DNA of 16,670 nucleotides from Longimicrobium sp. GTDB taxonomy: Bacteria; Gemmatimonadota; Gemmatimonadetes; Longimicrobiales; Longimicrobiaceae. The notes under the pieces are model-generated. The model did not search any database. It saw only the letters and a list, made by a program, of their open reading frames with translations, and had not been told where the DNA came from. The stretch spans positions 1-16,670 of the forward strand of contig NZ_DASVSF010000030.1 of assembly GCF_036388275.1 (NCBI RefSeq), in the 5' to 3' direction. The position numbers were made by a program, and so were the translations under genes. Positions 1-7,113 of this stretch are shown one piece after another (position 1 is the first letter of the stretch; the number at the start of each line of letters is the position of its first letter).

Positions 1-217
<217 letters not shown>

Positions 218-236
218 GCCGGTTGGCGGATGCGCA

Positions 237-262
237 GCGGGAGCGTCGAACGACGCTCCCGC
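237..262 (+). terminator. Perfect hairpin between tuf and rpsJ (possible terminator or attenuator)
   Basis: A perfect 12-bp inverted repeat has arms 237-248 (GCGGGAGCGTCG) and 251-262, with only AA between them. As RNA the top pairs would open to a small loop. It lies 19 nt after the tuf stop and 58 nt before rpsJ. The bases after it (ATGCCGTGTTTCC) hold only three T in a row, so it is not a textbook intrinsic terminator. It may reduce read-through, protect the tuf mRNA 3' end, or regulate S10. I saw no clear promoter in the rest of this 103-bp spacer. Confidence 0.5.
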
Positions 263-320
263 ATGCCGTGTTTCCGCACCCCGGGCTGTAACGGAACCGT
301 CAACCGACCTCCAGAAAGAT

Positions 321-629
321 ATGGCAGGCAAGATTCGCATCCGGCTGAAGGGCTTCGATCACGCGGTGATCGATCAGACCACGGCCGACATCGTCCGCAC
401 GGCGGAGAAGACGGGCGCCCGCATCAGCGGCCCCATCCCGCTCCCCACGCGGATCCAGCGGTGGACCGTCCTGCGGTCGCCGCACGTGGACAAGAAGAGC
501 CGCGAGCAGTTCGAGCTGAAGACGCACAAGCGTGTCATCGACATCCTCGATTCTCGCCCGCAGACCGTCGACGCCCTCACCAAGCTGGACTTGCCGGCTG
601 GTGTGGACGTCGAGATCAAGGTGGACTGA
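321..629 (+). CDS. rpsJ: 30S ribosomal protein S10
   Basis: S10 (102 residues, the usual length) is a head protein of the 30S subunit. In many bacteria it also pairs with NusB in transcription antitermination. The sequence has the family start KIRIRLKGFDH, the DQTTADIVRTAEKTGA helix, the GPIPLPT loop, the SPHVDKKSREQFE motif and the THKRVIDI strand near the end. It is the first gene of the S10 operon after tuf. Only a weak Shine-Dalgarno (AGAAAG, 313-318) precedes the ATG. The rplC start follows 10 nt after its stop. Confidence 0.98.
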   Translation: MAGKIRIRLKGFDHAVIDQTTADIVRTAEKTGARISGPIPLPTRIQRWTVLRSPHVDKKSREQFELKTHKRVIDILDSRPQTVDALTKLDLPAGVDVEIKVD

Positions 630-639
630 GGAGGACGAG

Positions 640-1257
640 ATGTCGGGAATCATCGGACGCAAGCTGGGGATGACCCAGATCTTCGACGAGTCCGGCGCCG
701 TCGTGCCCGTGACCGTCATCGAGGCGGGGCCCTGCCCCGTCGTGCAGGTTCGCACCGACGAGAAGGACGGCTACGCGGCCGTTCAGCTCGGCTTCGGTGC
801 CAAGAAGGCCTCGCGCGCCACCGGCGCCGAGAAGGGCCACGCCAGCAAGGCCGGCCTCGAGGCCGCCCCGGCGGTGCTCAAGGAGTTCCGCTTCGACCAG
901 GCGCCGGCGGTGGGCGAAAGCGTCACCGTCGACGGCTTCGCCCGCGGCATCCGCGTCAAGGTGACGGGCGTCACCAAGGGCCGCGGCTTCCAGGGCGTCG
1001 TCAAGCGCCACGGCTTCGGCGGCGGACGCGCCTCGCACGGCGCTACCCGCGTGCACCGCGCCCCCGGCTCCATCGGCGCGGGCACCAACCCGTCCCGCGT
1101 GATCAAAGGCAAGCGCATGCCGGGCCACATGGGCAACGCGCAGCAGACCGTGCGCAACCTGCTGGTCGCCAAGATCGACGCCGAGCGCAACCTGCTGTAC
1201 GTGCGTGGTGCCGTGCCGGGGCCGATCAACGGCGTCGTGTACGTCACCCGCCAGTAA
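640..1257 (+). CDS. rplC: 50S ribosomal protein L3
   Basis: L3 (205 residues) is an early-assembly 23S rRNA-binding protein whose long loop reaches toward the peptidyl transferase centre. The start is fixed by a strong Shine-Dalgarno AGGAGGA at 629-635, which overlaps the rpsJ stop, and by the family start SGIIGRKLGMTQIF. Further in are GVTKGRGFQGVVKRH, the HGATRVHRAPGSIG loop and the KGKRMPGHMGN segment. In E. coli the loop carries a methylated Gln just after GSIG; here the residues there are A-G-T-N, so that modification site appears to be absent. An in-frame ATG 36 codons upstream lies inside rpsJ and is rejected. Confidence 0.98.
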   Translation: MSGIIGRKLGMTQIFDESGAVVPVTVIEAGPCPVVQVRTDEKDGYAAVQLGFGAKKASRATGAEKGHASKAGLEAAPAVLKEFRFDQAPAVGESVTVDGFARGIRVKVTGVTKGRGFQGVVKRHGFGGGRASHGATRVHRAPGSIGAGTNPSRVIKGKRMPGHMGNAQQTVRNLLVAKIDAERNLLYVRGAVPGPINGVVYVTRQ

Positions 1258-1273
1258 AGGGAGCCCGGATACC

Positions 1274-1918
1274 ATGGCAACTGCACGCTTTTTCAACGCC
1301 GCCGGCGAGCCGGGCGAGGCGTTCCAGCTCCCCGAGGAGCTTTTCGACGGCATCGTCAACGAGGCCGTCCTTCACGCGGTGATCAAGGCGCACCTGGCCA
1401 ACAAGCGCCAGGGCAACGCCAGCACCAAGACGCGCGCCGACGTTTCGGGCGGCAACCGCAAGCCGTGGCGCCAGAAGGGCACCGGCCGGGCCCGCCAGGG
1501 CACCATGCGGGCGCCGCACTGGCGCGGCGGCGGCATCGTCTTCGGTCCGCACCCGCGTTCGTACCAGCAGGACGTGCCGCGCAAGGTCAAGGCGCTGGCC
1601 CGCCGCTCGGCGTTCAACCAGCGCGCCAACAACGGCGAGATCACGGTCATCGAGCGCTTCGGCTTCGACGCGCCCAAGACCCGCGAGGCGGTGTCGCTGC
1701 TGGGCCGCATGGGCGTCGCCGACGCCAAGCGCGTCCTGGTGCTCACGCACGGCAACAGCGAAACGGTGTTCCGCTCGTTCCGCAACCTGCAGAACGTCGA
1801 GGTGCTTCCCTTCGCGCAGGCGTCGCCGTACGACGTGATGAAGGCGCGCCAGGTGATCATCGAGCAGGGAGCTCTCGAGGCGGCGCGCGGCGCCCAGGAG
1901 GAAGTGGCACATGCGTAA
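1274..1918 (+). CDS. rplD: 50S ribosomal protein L4
   Basis: L4 (214 residues) is a 23S rRNA-binding protein lining the exit tunnel. In E. coli it also represses the S10 operon, acting on the leader RNA. The sequence shows the basic extended loop (NASTKTRADVSGGNRKPWRQ, then KGTGRARQG), the WRGGGIVFGP motif, and the globular part ending in VIIEQGALE. The start follows a GGAG-type site (1259-1263, GGGAG) by 10 nt, leaving a 16-nt gap after rplC. Its 3' end overlaps rplW by 8 nt (ATGCGTAA), which suggests coupled translation. No E. coli-type S10 leader was recognised in the tuf-rpsJ spacer, so L4 autoregulation is not supported here. Confidence 0.98.
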   Translation: MATARFFNAAGEPGEAFQLPEELFDGIVNEAVLHAVIKAHLANKRQGNASTKTRADVSGGNRKPWRQKGTGRARQGTMRAPHWRGGGIVFGPHPRSYQQDVPRKVKALARRSAFNQRANNGEITVIERFGFDAPKTREAVSLLGRMGVADAKRVLVLTHGNSETVFRSFRNLQNVEVLPFAQASPYDVMKARQVIIEQGALEAARGAQEEVAHA

Positions 1919-2201
1919 CGTCAGTCAGATCCTCGTCAAGCCGCTGGTGACCGAAAAGAGCCACCAGCAGCTCGACCAGCACGGGGCGTACAGCTTCGTG
2001 GTGGCCAACGACGCCAACAAGGTCGAGATCGCCGGCGCGATCGAGAAGCAGTTCAACGTGAAGGTCAAGGCCGTCCGCACCATGCGCTATGCCGGCAAGG
2101 AAAAGCGCATGGGCAAGTTCATGGGCCGCAAGGCCGCCTGGAAGAAGGCCGTGGTCACGCTGGTCGAGGGCGACTCGATCGAGATCTTCGAGGGAGTGTA
2201 A
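1911..2201 (+). CDS. rplW: 50S ribosomal protein L23
   Basis: L23 (96 residues) sits at the tunnel exit and docks trigger factor and SRP. Family marks are ILVKPLVTEKSHQQ at the start, YSFVVANDANKVEIAGAIEKQF, then VKAVRTMRYAGKEKR and the basic GRKAAWKKAVVTL strand. The ATG lies inside the end of rplD (8-nt overlap), and the rplB ATG comes 1 nt after its stop. This tight packing makes translational coupling likely. The Shine-Dalgarno is inside rplD (AGGAGGAAG, 1896-1904). Confidence 0.98.
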   Translation: MRNVSQILVKPLVTEKSHQQLDQHGAYSFVVANDANKVEIAGAIEKQFNVKVKAVRTMRYAGKEKRMGKFMGRKAAWKKAVVTLVEGDSIEIFEGV

Positions 2202-2202
2202 C

Positions 2203-3045
2203 ATGCCGACCAAGCAGTTCCGGCCCATGACCGCCGGCACGCGCTTTCGCGCCATCAGCGACTTCGCCGAGGTGACCCACCAGGGCCGCCCCGAGAAGAA
2301 CCTGACCGAAAGCATCACGAAGTCGGGTGGACGCAACCACCACGGCCACGTGACCAGCCGCCGCCGCGGCGGCGGGCACAAGCGGATCTACCGGGTGATC
2401 GACTTCAAGCGCAACAAGCCCGGCATCCCGGGCAAGGTGGAGCGCATCGAGTACGATCCCAACCGCAGCGCCAACATCGCGCTGGTGATCTACGAAGACG
2501 GCGAGCGCCGCTACATCCTGGCCCCCCGCGGGCTCAAGGACGGCGACCGCGTGGAGCAGGGGCCCGGCTCCGACATCCGCGTGGGCAACGCGCTGCCGCT
2601 GGCCGAGATCCCGCTGGGCACCACGGTGCACAACGTGGAGCTCCGCGCCGGCAAGGGCGGCCAGATGGCCCGCTCGGCGGGCGCCGGCGTGCAGGTGGTG
2701 GCCAAGGAAGGCGAGCACGTGACGCTGCGCATGCCCAGCACCGAGGTGCGCCTGGTGCGCCGCGAGTGCATGGCCACCGTGGGCCAGGTGGGCAACGTCG
2801 ACCACGAGAAGCAGTCCATCGGCAAGGCGGGCGCCAACCGCTGGCGGGGCAAGCGCCCCAAGGTGCGCGGTGTTGCCATGAACCCCGTCGACCACCCGAT
2901 GGGCGGCGGCGAGGGCAAGACCTCCGGCGGACGCCCCCCGGTGTCGCCGTGGGGCAAGGGCGAGGGCATCAAGACGCGCAAGCACAAGAAGGCCTCGACC
3001 CGTCTGATCGTCCGCGGCCGCAAGCGCGGCCGGGCGACGAAGTAA
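2203..3045 (+). CDS. rplB: 50S ribosomal protein L2
   Basis: L2 (280 residues, usual length) is a core 23S rRNA-binding protein needed for subunit joining and peptidyl transfer. It has the N-terminal KQFRPMTAGTR, the GGRNHHGHVTSRRRGGGHKR segment, an OB-like middle, and the conserved AMNPVDHPMGGGEGK loop with His231, matching E. coli His229. The basic C-terminal tail (TRKHKKASTRLIVRGRKRG) is normal. The start is set by the GAGGGAG site at the end of rplW and a 1-nt gap. A heptad inverted repeat begins directly at the base after its stop, the first break in the operon after rpsJ. Confidence 0.98.
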   Translation: MPTKQFRPMTAGTRFRAISDFAEVTHQGRPEKNLTESITKSGGRNHHGHVTSRRRGGGHKRIYRVIDFKRNKPGIPGKVERIEYDPNRSANIALVIYEDGERRYILAPRGLKDGDRVEQGPGSDIRVGNALPLAEIPLGTTVHNVELRAGKGGQMARSAGAGVQVVAKEGEHVTLRMPSTEVRLVRRECMATVGQVGNVDHEKQSIGKAGANRWRGKRPKVRGVAMNPVDHPMGGGEGKTSGGRPPVSPWGKGEGIKTRKHKKASTRLIVRGRKRGRATK

Positions 3046-3111
3046 AAGTGCCTGGTGCCCAGTACCAGGTGCCAGGTTCGCCCGGCACTTGGTACCAGGC
3101 ACCTGGTACTC
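3046..3111 (+). repeat. Heptad-word inverted repeat, copy 1 (after rplB)
   Basis: The 66 bases divide exactly into 7-bp words. The left arm is AAGTGCC, TGGTGCC, CAGTACC, AGGTGCC (3046-3073). The loop is AGGTTCGCCC (3074-3083). The right arm is GGCACTT, GGTACCA, GGCACCT, GGTACTC (3084-3111). The arms pair word by word with some G-T and mismatched positions, giving a hairpin of up to 28 pairs. It starts at the first base after the rplB stop. Related, non-identical copies lie at 11369, 13519 and 14095. Confidence 0.9.
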
Positions 3112-3136
3112 GCGGTTCACCACCCAGGCGCGTCCA

Positions 3137-3190
3137 CCACTGCGGGACACCCCCGCACGTGGACTCCGCCCCCGGCACAGGCGCCGGGGG
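3137..3190 (+). promoter_or_regulatory. Two tandem hairpins in the rpsS leader
   Basis: Hairpin A has arms 3137-3146 (CCACTGCGGG) and 3152-3162, with loop ACACC and one bulged C. Hairpin B is a perfect 8-bp stem CCCCCGGC (3169-3176) and GCCGGGGG (3183-3190), with loop ACAGGC. With the heptad repeat upstream, the 178-bp rplB-rpsS spacer holds three hairpins in a row and ends 33 nt before the rpsS ATG. There is no T-run after B, so a terminator is not clear. mRNA-stabilising or protein-binding roles are possible. I saw no convincing promoter in the spacer. Confidence 0.55.
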
Positions 3191-3223
3191 AAACGGGACT
3201 AAGAGCGAAGAAGGACATCGGAA

Positions 3224-3511
3224 ATGCCGAGGAGTCTGAAGAAGGGGCCCTTCGTAGAGGAGAGCCTCCTGAAGAAGGTCCGCGGGATGAACGAGCGCAG
3301 CGAAAAGCGGGTCGTGAAGACCTGGTCGCGCGCCTCGACCATCACCCCGGAATTCATCGGGCACACGCTGGCCGTGCACAACGGCAACAAGTTCATCCCG
3401 GTGTACCTCACCGAGAACATGGTCGGGCACAAGCTCGGCGAGTTCGCCCCCACCCGCACCTTCAAGGGGCACGGGGGCAAGCTGGTCGACAAGCGCGCCA
3501 AGGCGCGCTAA
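3224..3511 (+). CDS. rpsS: 30S ribosomal protein S19
   Basis: S19 (95 residues) is a 30S head protein that pairs with S13 near the A-site tRNA. It has the family start PRSLKKGPFVEESLLKKV, the TWSRASTITPEFIGHTLAVHNG core and the GEFAPTRTFKGHGG end. The ATG is preceded by AGAAGGA (3207-3213), spaced 10 nt. It follows a structured 178-bp spacer and is followed by rplV after 21 nt, so it probably opens the second segment of the S10 operon. Confidence 0.98.
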   Translation: MPRSLKKGPFVEESLLKKVRGMNERSEKRVVKTWSRASTITPEFIGHTLAVHNGNKFIPVYLTENMVGHKLGEFAPTRTFKGHGGKLVDKRAKAR

Positions 3512-3532
3512 GCGCGAGAAAGGATCATAAAA

Positions 3533-3883
3533 ATGGAAGCTCGCGCTATCGCCCGCTCCGTGGGGATGAGCCCCCGCAAGATGCGTATGGTTGTGGACCT
3601 GATCCGCGGACGCGGTGTAAACGAGGCCTACTCCATCCTGAAGTTCTCGAAGAAGGCGGCCACCACGCCCGTCGAGAAGACCCTGCGCTCCGCCGTGGCC
3701 AACGCCACCCAGAAGGCGGAGGCCGCCGGGTCGTTCCTCGACGTGGACGACCTTGTGGTCCGGGAGGTCTACGTCGACGAGGGCCGGACGCTGAAGCGGT
3801 TCAGCCCGCGCGCCATGGGGCGCGCGACGCCGATCATGAAGCGAACCAGCCACGTCACGATCATCGTCGACCGCAAGGAGTAA
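3533..3883 (+). CDS. rplV: 50S ribosomal protein L22
   Basis: L22 (116 residues) binds all six 23S domains, and its beta-hairpin lines the exit tunnel near L4, at the site tied to macrolide resistance. Seen here are ARSVGMSPRKMRMVVDLIRG at the start, the LRSAVANATQKAE helix, and the hairpin end LKRFSPRAMGRATPIMKRTSHVT, which looks wild-type in length. AAAGGA (3519-3524) lies upstream of the ATG. The sequence AAGGAG just before its stop probably serves as the ribosome site for rpsC. Confidence 0.98.
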   Translation: MEARAIARSVGMSPRKMRMVVDLIRGRGVNEAYSILKFSKKAATTPVEKTLRSAVANATQKAEAAGSFLDVDDLVVREVYVDEGRTLKRFSPRAMGRATPIMKRTSHVTIIVDRKE

Positions 3884-3887
3884 CGCC

Positions 3888-4550
3888 GTGGGACAGAAGA
3901 CACATCCGAGAGGGTTTCGACTGGGGATCGTGGCGAACTGGAAGTCGCGCTGGTACGCCGAGCGCAACTTTCCGCAGCTGCTGGCCGAGGACGAGACCAT
4001 CCGCAAGTACCTGCACCAGCGCCTGGGCCACGCCAGCATCTCCGAGGTGGAGATCGAGCGCAAGCCGGGGAAGACCATCGTCACCCTTCACACCGCCCGT
4101 CCGGGCGTGGTGATCGGCAAGGGCGGCAGCGAGGTCGACAAGCTCCGTGACGAGCTGTCGCGCCTGTCGCCGGGCAACGAGGTGGCGATCAACGTCGAAG
4201 AGGTGAAGCGCCCCGAGGTGGACGCCCAGCTCATCGGCGACAGCATCGCGCACCAGCTGGTCCAGCGCGTTTCGTTCCGCCGCGCCATGAAGCGCGCGGT
4301 GCAGAACGCCATGCGCGCCGGCGCCGAGGGCATCAAGGTGCAGCTGGCCGGCCGCCTGAACGGCGCCGAGATCGCCCGCACTGAGGGCTACAAGGAGGGG
4401 CGGATTCCGCTCCAGACGCTGCGCGCCGACATCGACTACGCGCAGTCCACCGCCCGGACCACGTACGGCACCATCGGCGTGAAGGTGTGGGTGTTCAAGG
4501 GCGAAGTGGTCGAGAACCGGCGCGGCCGGACCTACTCGACCGACGCGTAA
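3888..4550 (+). CDS. rpsC: 30S ribosomal protein S3
   Basis: S3 (220 residues) forms part of the mRNA entry channel and its helicase activity with S4 and S5. The start is GTG at 3888. It is supported by AAGGAG at 3875-3880 and the family start GQKTHPRGFRLGI. The type II KH domain carries its GxxG loop as GKGG (residues 77-80, in VVIGKGGSEVDKL). The C-terminal domain shows GAEGIKVQLAGRLNGAEIAR and the VWVFKGE strand. The gene follows rplV by only 4 nt. The unusual start codon plus strong site may tune its output. Confidence 0.98.
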   Translation: MGQKTHPRGFRLGIVANWKSRWYAERNFPQLLAEDETIRKYLHQRLGHASISEVEIERKPGKTIVTLHTARPGVVIGKGGSEVDKLRDELSRLSPGNEVAINVEEVKRPEVDAQLIGDSIAHQLVQRVSFRRAMKRAVQNAMRAGAEGIKVQLAGRLNGAEIARTEGYKEGRIPLQTLRADIDYAQSTARTTYGTIGVKVWVFKGEVVENRRGRTYSTDA

Positions 4551-4562
4551 GGAGACGTCAAG

Positions 4563-5015
4563 ATGCTCGCTCCCAAGAGAGTCAAGTACCGCAAGCAGAT
4601 GAAGGGCCGCATGCGTGGCAAGGCCACGCGCGGCAACTACGTGGCGTTCGGCGACTACGGCCTGCAGGCCTTGGAGCCCGGCTGGATCACCAACCGGACC
4701 ATCGAGGCCGCCCGTATCGCCATGACGCGCCACATCAAGCGCGGCGGCAAGGTGTGGATCCGGATCTTCCCGGCCAAGTCCATCACCAAGAAGCCCCTCG
4801 AAGTGCGCATGGGCAAGGGCAAGGGCAACCCCGAGGCGTGGGTGGCCGTGGTCAAGCCCGGGCGCATCATGTTCGAGCTGGAAGGCGTGGCGCCCGAGGT
4901 GGCCAAGCGCGCCATGGAGCTGGCCGCGGCCAAGCTCCCGGTGAAGTGCAAGTTCATCGTCCGCGAGAAGACCGCGGCGCCCGTCGAGGCCGCAGCCGAG
5001 GGAGGTGAGGCGTGA
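4563..5015 (+). CDS. rplP: 50S ribosomal protein L16
   Basis: L16 (150 residues) contacts 23S rRNA near the A-site tRNA elbow and is a late-assembly protein. Marks are LAPKRVKYRKQMKGRMRG, the ALEPGWITNRTIEAARIAMTR segment and the VRMGKGKG loop. Arg82 in that loop matches the E. coli arginine (Arg81) that can be hydroxylated. After the core there is a short Ala/Glu-rich tail (roughly residues 137-150), which makes the protein slightly longer than usual. Its TGA overlaps the GTG start of rpmC (GTGA, 5012-5015). Confidence 0.98.
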   Translation: MLAPKRVKYRKQMKGRMRGKATRGNYVAFGDYGLQALEPGWITNRTIEAARIAMTRHIKRGGKVWIRIFPAKSITKKPLEVRMGKGKGNPEAWVAVVKPGRIMFELEGVAPEVAKRAMELAAAKLPVKCKFIVREKTAAPVEAAAEGGEA

Positions 5016-5212
5016 AGGGTTCCGAGATCCGCGAGCTGACGGTCCAGGAGATCGCCGAGCGCATCGAGCAGCTCCAGGAAGAGCGGTTCCGGCTGCGCTT
5101 CCGCTCCGCCACCCAGCAGCTGGAAAACCCCACGCTGCTGCGCACCATTCGCCGCGACATCGCGCGCCTGAAGACGGCGCAGCGCGAGCGTGACCTGAAG
5201 GAGGGTCGCTAA
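5012..5212 (+). CDS. rpmC: 50S ribosomal protein L29
   Basis: L29 (66 residues) is a two-helix protein next to L23 at the tunnel exit. It has the family form SEIRELTVQEIAERIEQLQEE followed by RFRSATQQLENPTLLRTIRR with its basic second helix. The start is GTG in a 4-nt overlap with the rplP stop, preceded by GGAGGTGAGG (5001-5010), a strong site. The rpsQ ATG follows its TAA immediately. Confidence 0.97.
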   Translation: MKGSEIRELTVQEIAERIEQLQEERFRLRFRSATQQLENPTLLRTIRRDIARLKTAQRERDLKEGR

Positions 5213-5500
5213 ATGGCCGAGAACACCCAGGCCGCGGGCCAGCAGGAAGAGCGCGGGCGCCGCAAGACCCGCACCGGCGTCATCGTGTCCGACAAGATGG
5301 ACAAGACGGTGGTGGTGAAGGTGGAGCGCCGGTACTCGCACCCGCTGTACGGCAAGCAGGTGACGCGCACCAAGAAGTACCACGCGCACGACGAGAACAA
5401 CGAGTACCACACGGGCGACGTGGTGCTCATCACCGAGACGCGCCCCCTGAGCAAGCTGAAGCGCTGGCGCGTTTCGGAGCTCATCGAGCGGGCCCGCTGA
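5213..5500 (+). CDS. rpsQ: 30S ribosomal protein S17
   Basis: S17 (95 residues) is a primary 16S rRNA binder with an OB fold. The core is typical: KTRTGVIVSDKMDKTVVVKVER, then HPLYGKQVTRTKKYHAHDE, and GDVVLITETRPLSKLKRWRVSE. In front of the core are about 17 extra polar residues rich in Q, E and R (AENTQAAGQQEERGRR), so the N-terminus is a little longer than the common 80-90 residue form. The ATG abuts the rpmC stop, and GAAGGAGGG (5196-5204) supplies the ribosome site. Confidence 0.97.
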   Translation: MAENTQAAGQQEERGRRKTRTGVIVSDKMDKTVVVKVERRYSHPLYGKQVTRTKKYHAHDENNEYHTGDVVLITETRPLSKLKRWRVSELIERAR

Positions 5501-5517
5501 GGACCTAGGAGAGCAGA

Positions 5518-5886
5518 ATGCTGCAGCAGGAATCCATCGTTCGCATCGCGGACAACTCCGGCGCCAAGAAGGCGCTGGTGATCCGCGTGCTGGGCGGGTC
5601 CAAGCGCCGCTACGCCTCGGTCGGCGACCGCATCGTCGTGGCCGTGAAGGACGCGCTCCCCGACGGCACCGTCAAGAAGGGCGACGTGGCCAAGGCGGTC
5701 GTGGTGCGCACCACCCGCAACGTCCGCCGCAAGGACGGCTCGTACATCCGGTTCGACGAGAACGCGGCGGTCATCATCAACGACGCGGGCGAGCCCCGCG
5801 CCACCCGGATCTTCGGGCCGGTTGCCCGCGAGCTGCGCGACAAGCGCTACATGAAGATCGTGTCGCTGGCCCCGGAGGTGCTCTGA
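5518..5886 (+). CDS. rplN: 50S ribosomal protein L14
   Basis: L14 (122 residues, the exact usual length) forms an intersubunit bridge and binds the silencing factor RsfS in many bacteria. Clear marks are MLQQESIVRIADNSGAKKAL, the GDRIVVAVKDALP segment, VVVRTTRNVRRKDGSYIRFDENA and the end KIVSLAPEVL. AGGAGAG (5507-5513) precedes the ATG. It is the first gene of the classical spc operon but follows rpsQ by only 17 nt with no visible terminator, so S10 and spc appear to be read together. Its stop shares one base with the rplX start. Confidence 0.98.
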   Translation: MLQQESIVRIADNSGAKKALVIRVLGGSKRRYASVGDRIVVAVKDALPDGTVKKGDVAKAVVVRTTRNVRRKDGSYIRFDENAAVIINDAGEPRATRIFGPVARELRDKRYMKIVSLAPEVL

Positions 5887-6212
5887 TGGCCGGGCTGAAG
5901 ATCCGCAAGGGCGACACGGTGCAGGTGATCTCGGGCGCCAACAAGGGGAAGCAGGGCACCGTTTTGCGCGTGGAGCCCGAGAAGAACCGCGTGGTCATCG
6001 AGGGGCTGAACATGCGCAAGCGCCACATGAAGCCTTCGCAGACCAACCCCGAGGGCGGTATCGTGGAGTTCGAGGCGCCCATCCACGCCAGCAACGTCAT
6101 GCTGCTGGACCCGGCGAGCGGCGAGCCCACGCGGCTCCGCAGCCAGGCGGGCGAGGACGGCCGGCGCGAGCGCGTGGCCGCCAAGTCGGGCCGCGTGATC
6201 CCGCGGGCCTGA
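5886..6212 (+). CDS. rplX: 50S ribosomal protein L24
   Basis: L24 (108 residues) starts 50S assembly by binding the 5' end of 23S rRNA. The KOW motif is at residues 4-31 (KIRKGDTVQVISGANKGKQG and onward), followed by VVIEGLNMRKRHMKP and the EAPIHASNVMLLDP motif. The ATG overlaps the rplN TGA by one base (TGATG), a classic stop-start junction for coupled translation; GGAGG at 5875-5879 lies before it. A 107-bp spacer with a strong hairpin follows. Confidence 0.98.
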   Translation: MAGLKIRKGDTVQVISGANKGKQGTVLRVEPEKNRVVIEGLNMRKRHMKPSQTNPEGGIVEFEAPIHASNVMLLDPASGEPTRLRSQAGEDGRRERVAAKSGRVIPRA

Positions 6213-6230
6213 CACGGACGGAGTGAGGGG

Positions 6231-6255
6231 TCCGCCCGGCACTTCGCCGGGCGGA
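6231..6255 (+). promoter_or_regulatory. Perfect hairpin in the rplE leader
   Basis: Arms TCCGCCCGGC (6231-6240) and GCCGGGCGGA (6246-6255) enclose the loop ACTTC, a perfect 10-bp stem. It lies 18 nt after the rplX stop and 64 nt before the rplE ATG. In E. coli, S8 represses spc by binding mRNA at this same junction. The E. coli site has a specific internal loop that I do not see here, so only the position is comparable. There is no T-run, so it is not a clear terminator. Confidence 0.55.
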
Positions 6256-6319
6256 ACACTCGTGACCGCCCTCCCGGCCGCTCGGGCGCGGGGGGATACG
6301 GAACGAAAGAAGAACGACA

Positions 6320-6904
6320 ATGGCGAACGAGAAGCCGCGCCTCCAGCGCTACTACGAAGAGTCGGTCCGGCCCAAGCTGCACCAGGACTTCGGGTTCAGC
6401 AGCCCCATGCAGATCCCGGGGCTGGAAAAGATCGTCATCAACGTGGGACTGGGCGAAGCCAGCAAGAACCCCAAGCTGCTGGAAAGCGTCGTGGGCGAGA
6501 TCGGGCAGATCACCGGCCAGAAGGCCGTGGTCACCCGGGCCAAGAAGGCCATCAGCAACTTCGGCCTGCGCGAGAACCAGCCGGTGGGCGCGTCGGTGAC
6601 GCTGCGCCGCGACCGGATGTGGGAGTTCCTCGACCGGCTGGTGAACGTGGCCATGCCGCGCATCCGCGACTTCCGCGGGGTGAGCACGCGCTCGTTCGAC
6701 GGGCGGGGCAACTACACCATGGGTGTCAAGGAGCAGCTGATCTTTCCGGAGATCGACTACGACAAGGTCGACCAGGTGCACGGGATGGACATCACCATCG
6801 TGACGTCCACCACCAAGGACGACCAGGCGCTGGCGCTGCTGCGCGAGCTGGGGATGCCCTTCCGCGGCGAGAGCCCGGTCATCGTAAACGCCGCCGCGGC
6901 CTAA
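6320..6904 (+). CDS. rplE: 50S ribosomal protein L5
   Basis: L5 (194 residues, somewhat longer than the common ~180) binds 5S rRNA with L18 in the central protuberance and contacts P-site tRNA. It shows GLEKIVINVGLGEA, QKAVVTRAKKAISNFGLRE, PVGASVTLRRDRMWEFLDRL, RIRDFRGVSTRSFDGRGNY and the GMDITIVTSTTKDDQALALL end. The extra length is a short N-terminal segment of KPRLQRYYEES type, also seen in other bacteria. AAAGAAG (6306-6312) is a modest ribosome site. It begins a new segment after a hairpin spacer. Confidence 0.98.
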   Translation: MANEKPRLQRYYEESVRPKLHQDFGFSSPMQIPGLEKIVINVGLGEASKNPKLLESVVGEIGQITGQKAVVTRAKKAISNFGLRENQPVGASVTLRRDRMWEFLDRLVNVAMPRIRDFRGVSTRSFDGRGNYTMGVKEQLIFPEIDYDKVDQVHGMDITIVTSTTKDDQALALLRELGMPFRGESPVIVNAAAA

Positions 6905-6917
6905 CCAGGGAACAGAG

Positions 6918-7103
6918 ATGGCACGCAAGGCCCTGATCGAAAAGAGCAACCGCAAGCCGAAGTACGGCGTGCGTGGCTACAACCGCTGCAACCGCTGCGG
7001 ACGCCCCCGCGCCTTCCTGCGCAAGTTCGGACTGTGCCGCATCTGCTTCCGCGAGCAGGCGCTGCGCGGCGAGATTCCCGGCGTGCGCAAGGCCAGCTGG
7101 TAG
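6918..7103 (+). CDS. rpsN: 30S ribosomal protein S14, zinc-binding type
   Basis: This is the short, zinc-containing S14 (61 residues) of the 30S head. Four cysteines at 24, 27, 40 and 43 form the CxxC-x12-CxxC zinc site, in CNRCGRPRAFLRKFGLCRIC. The tail EIPGVRKASW is typical. AGGGAACAGAG lies just upstream of the ATG and 13 nt separate it from rplE. The other class (about 100 residues, no cysteines) is ruled out by length. A 182-bp spacer with hairpins and a likely promoter follows. Confidence 0.98.
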   Translation: MARKALIEKSNRKPKYGVRGYNRCNRCGRPRAFLRKFGLCRICFREQALRGEIPGVRKASW

Positions 7104-7113
7104 CACCCCCGGC

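Noticed and set aside
218..320. An E. coli-type S10 leader with an L4-binding site
   Set aside because: The spacer is only 103 nt with a single simple hairpin; I cannot match the known leader structure.
532..639. Upstream ATG for rplC
   Set aside because: It lies inside rpsJ; the start at 640 has AGGAGGA and the conserved L3 N-terminus.
3046..3111. Heptad repeats as a CRISPR array
   Set aside because: The words are 7 bp without spacers, arranged as inverted arms, and no cas genes are near.
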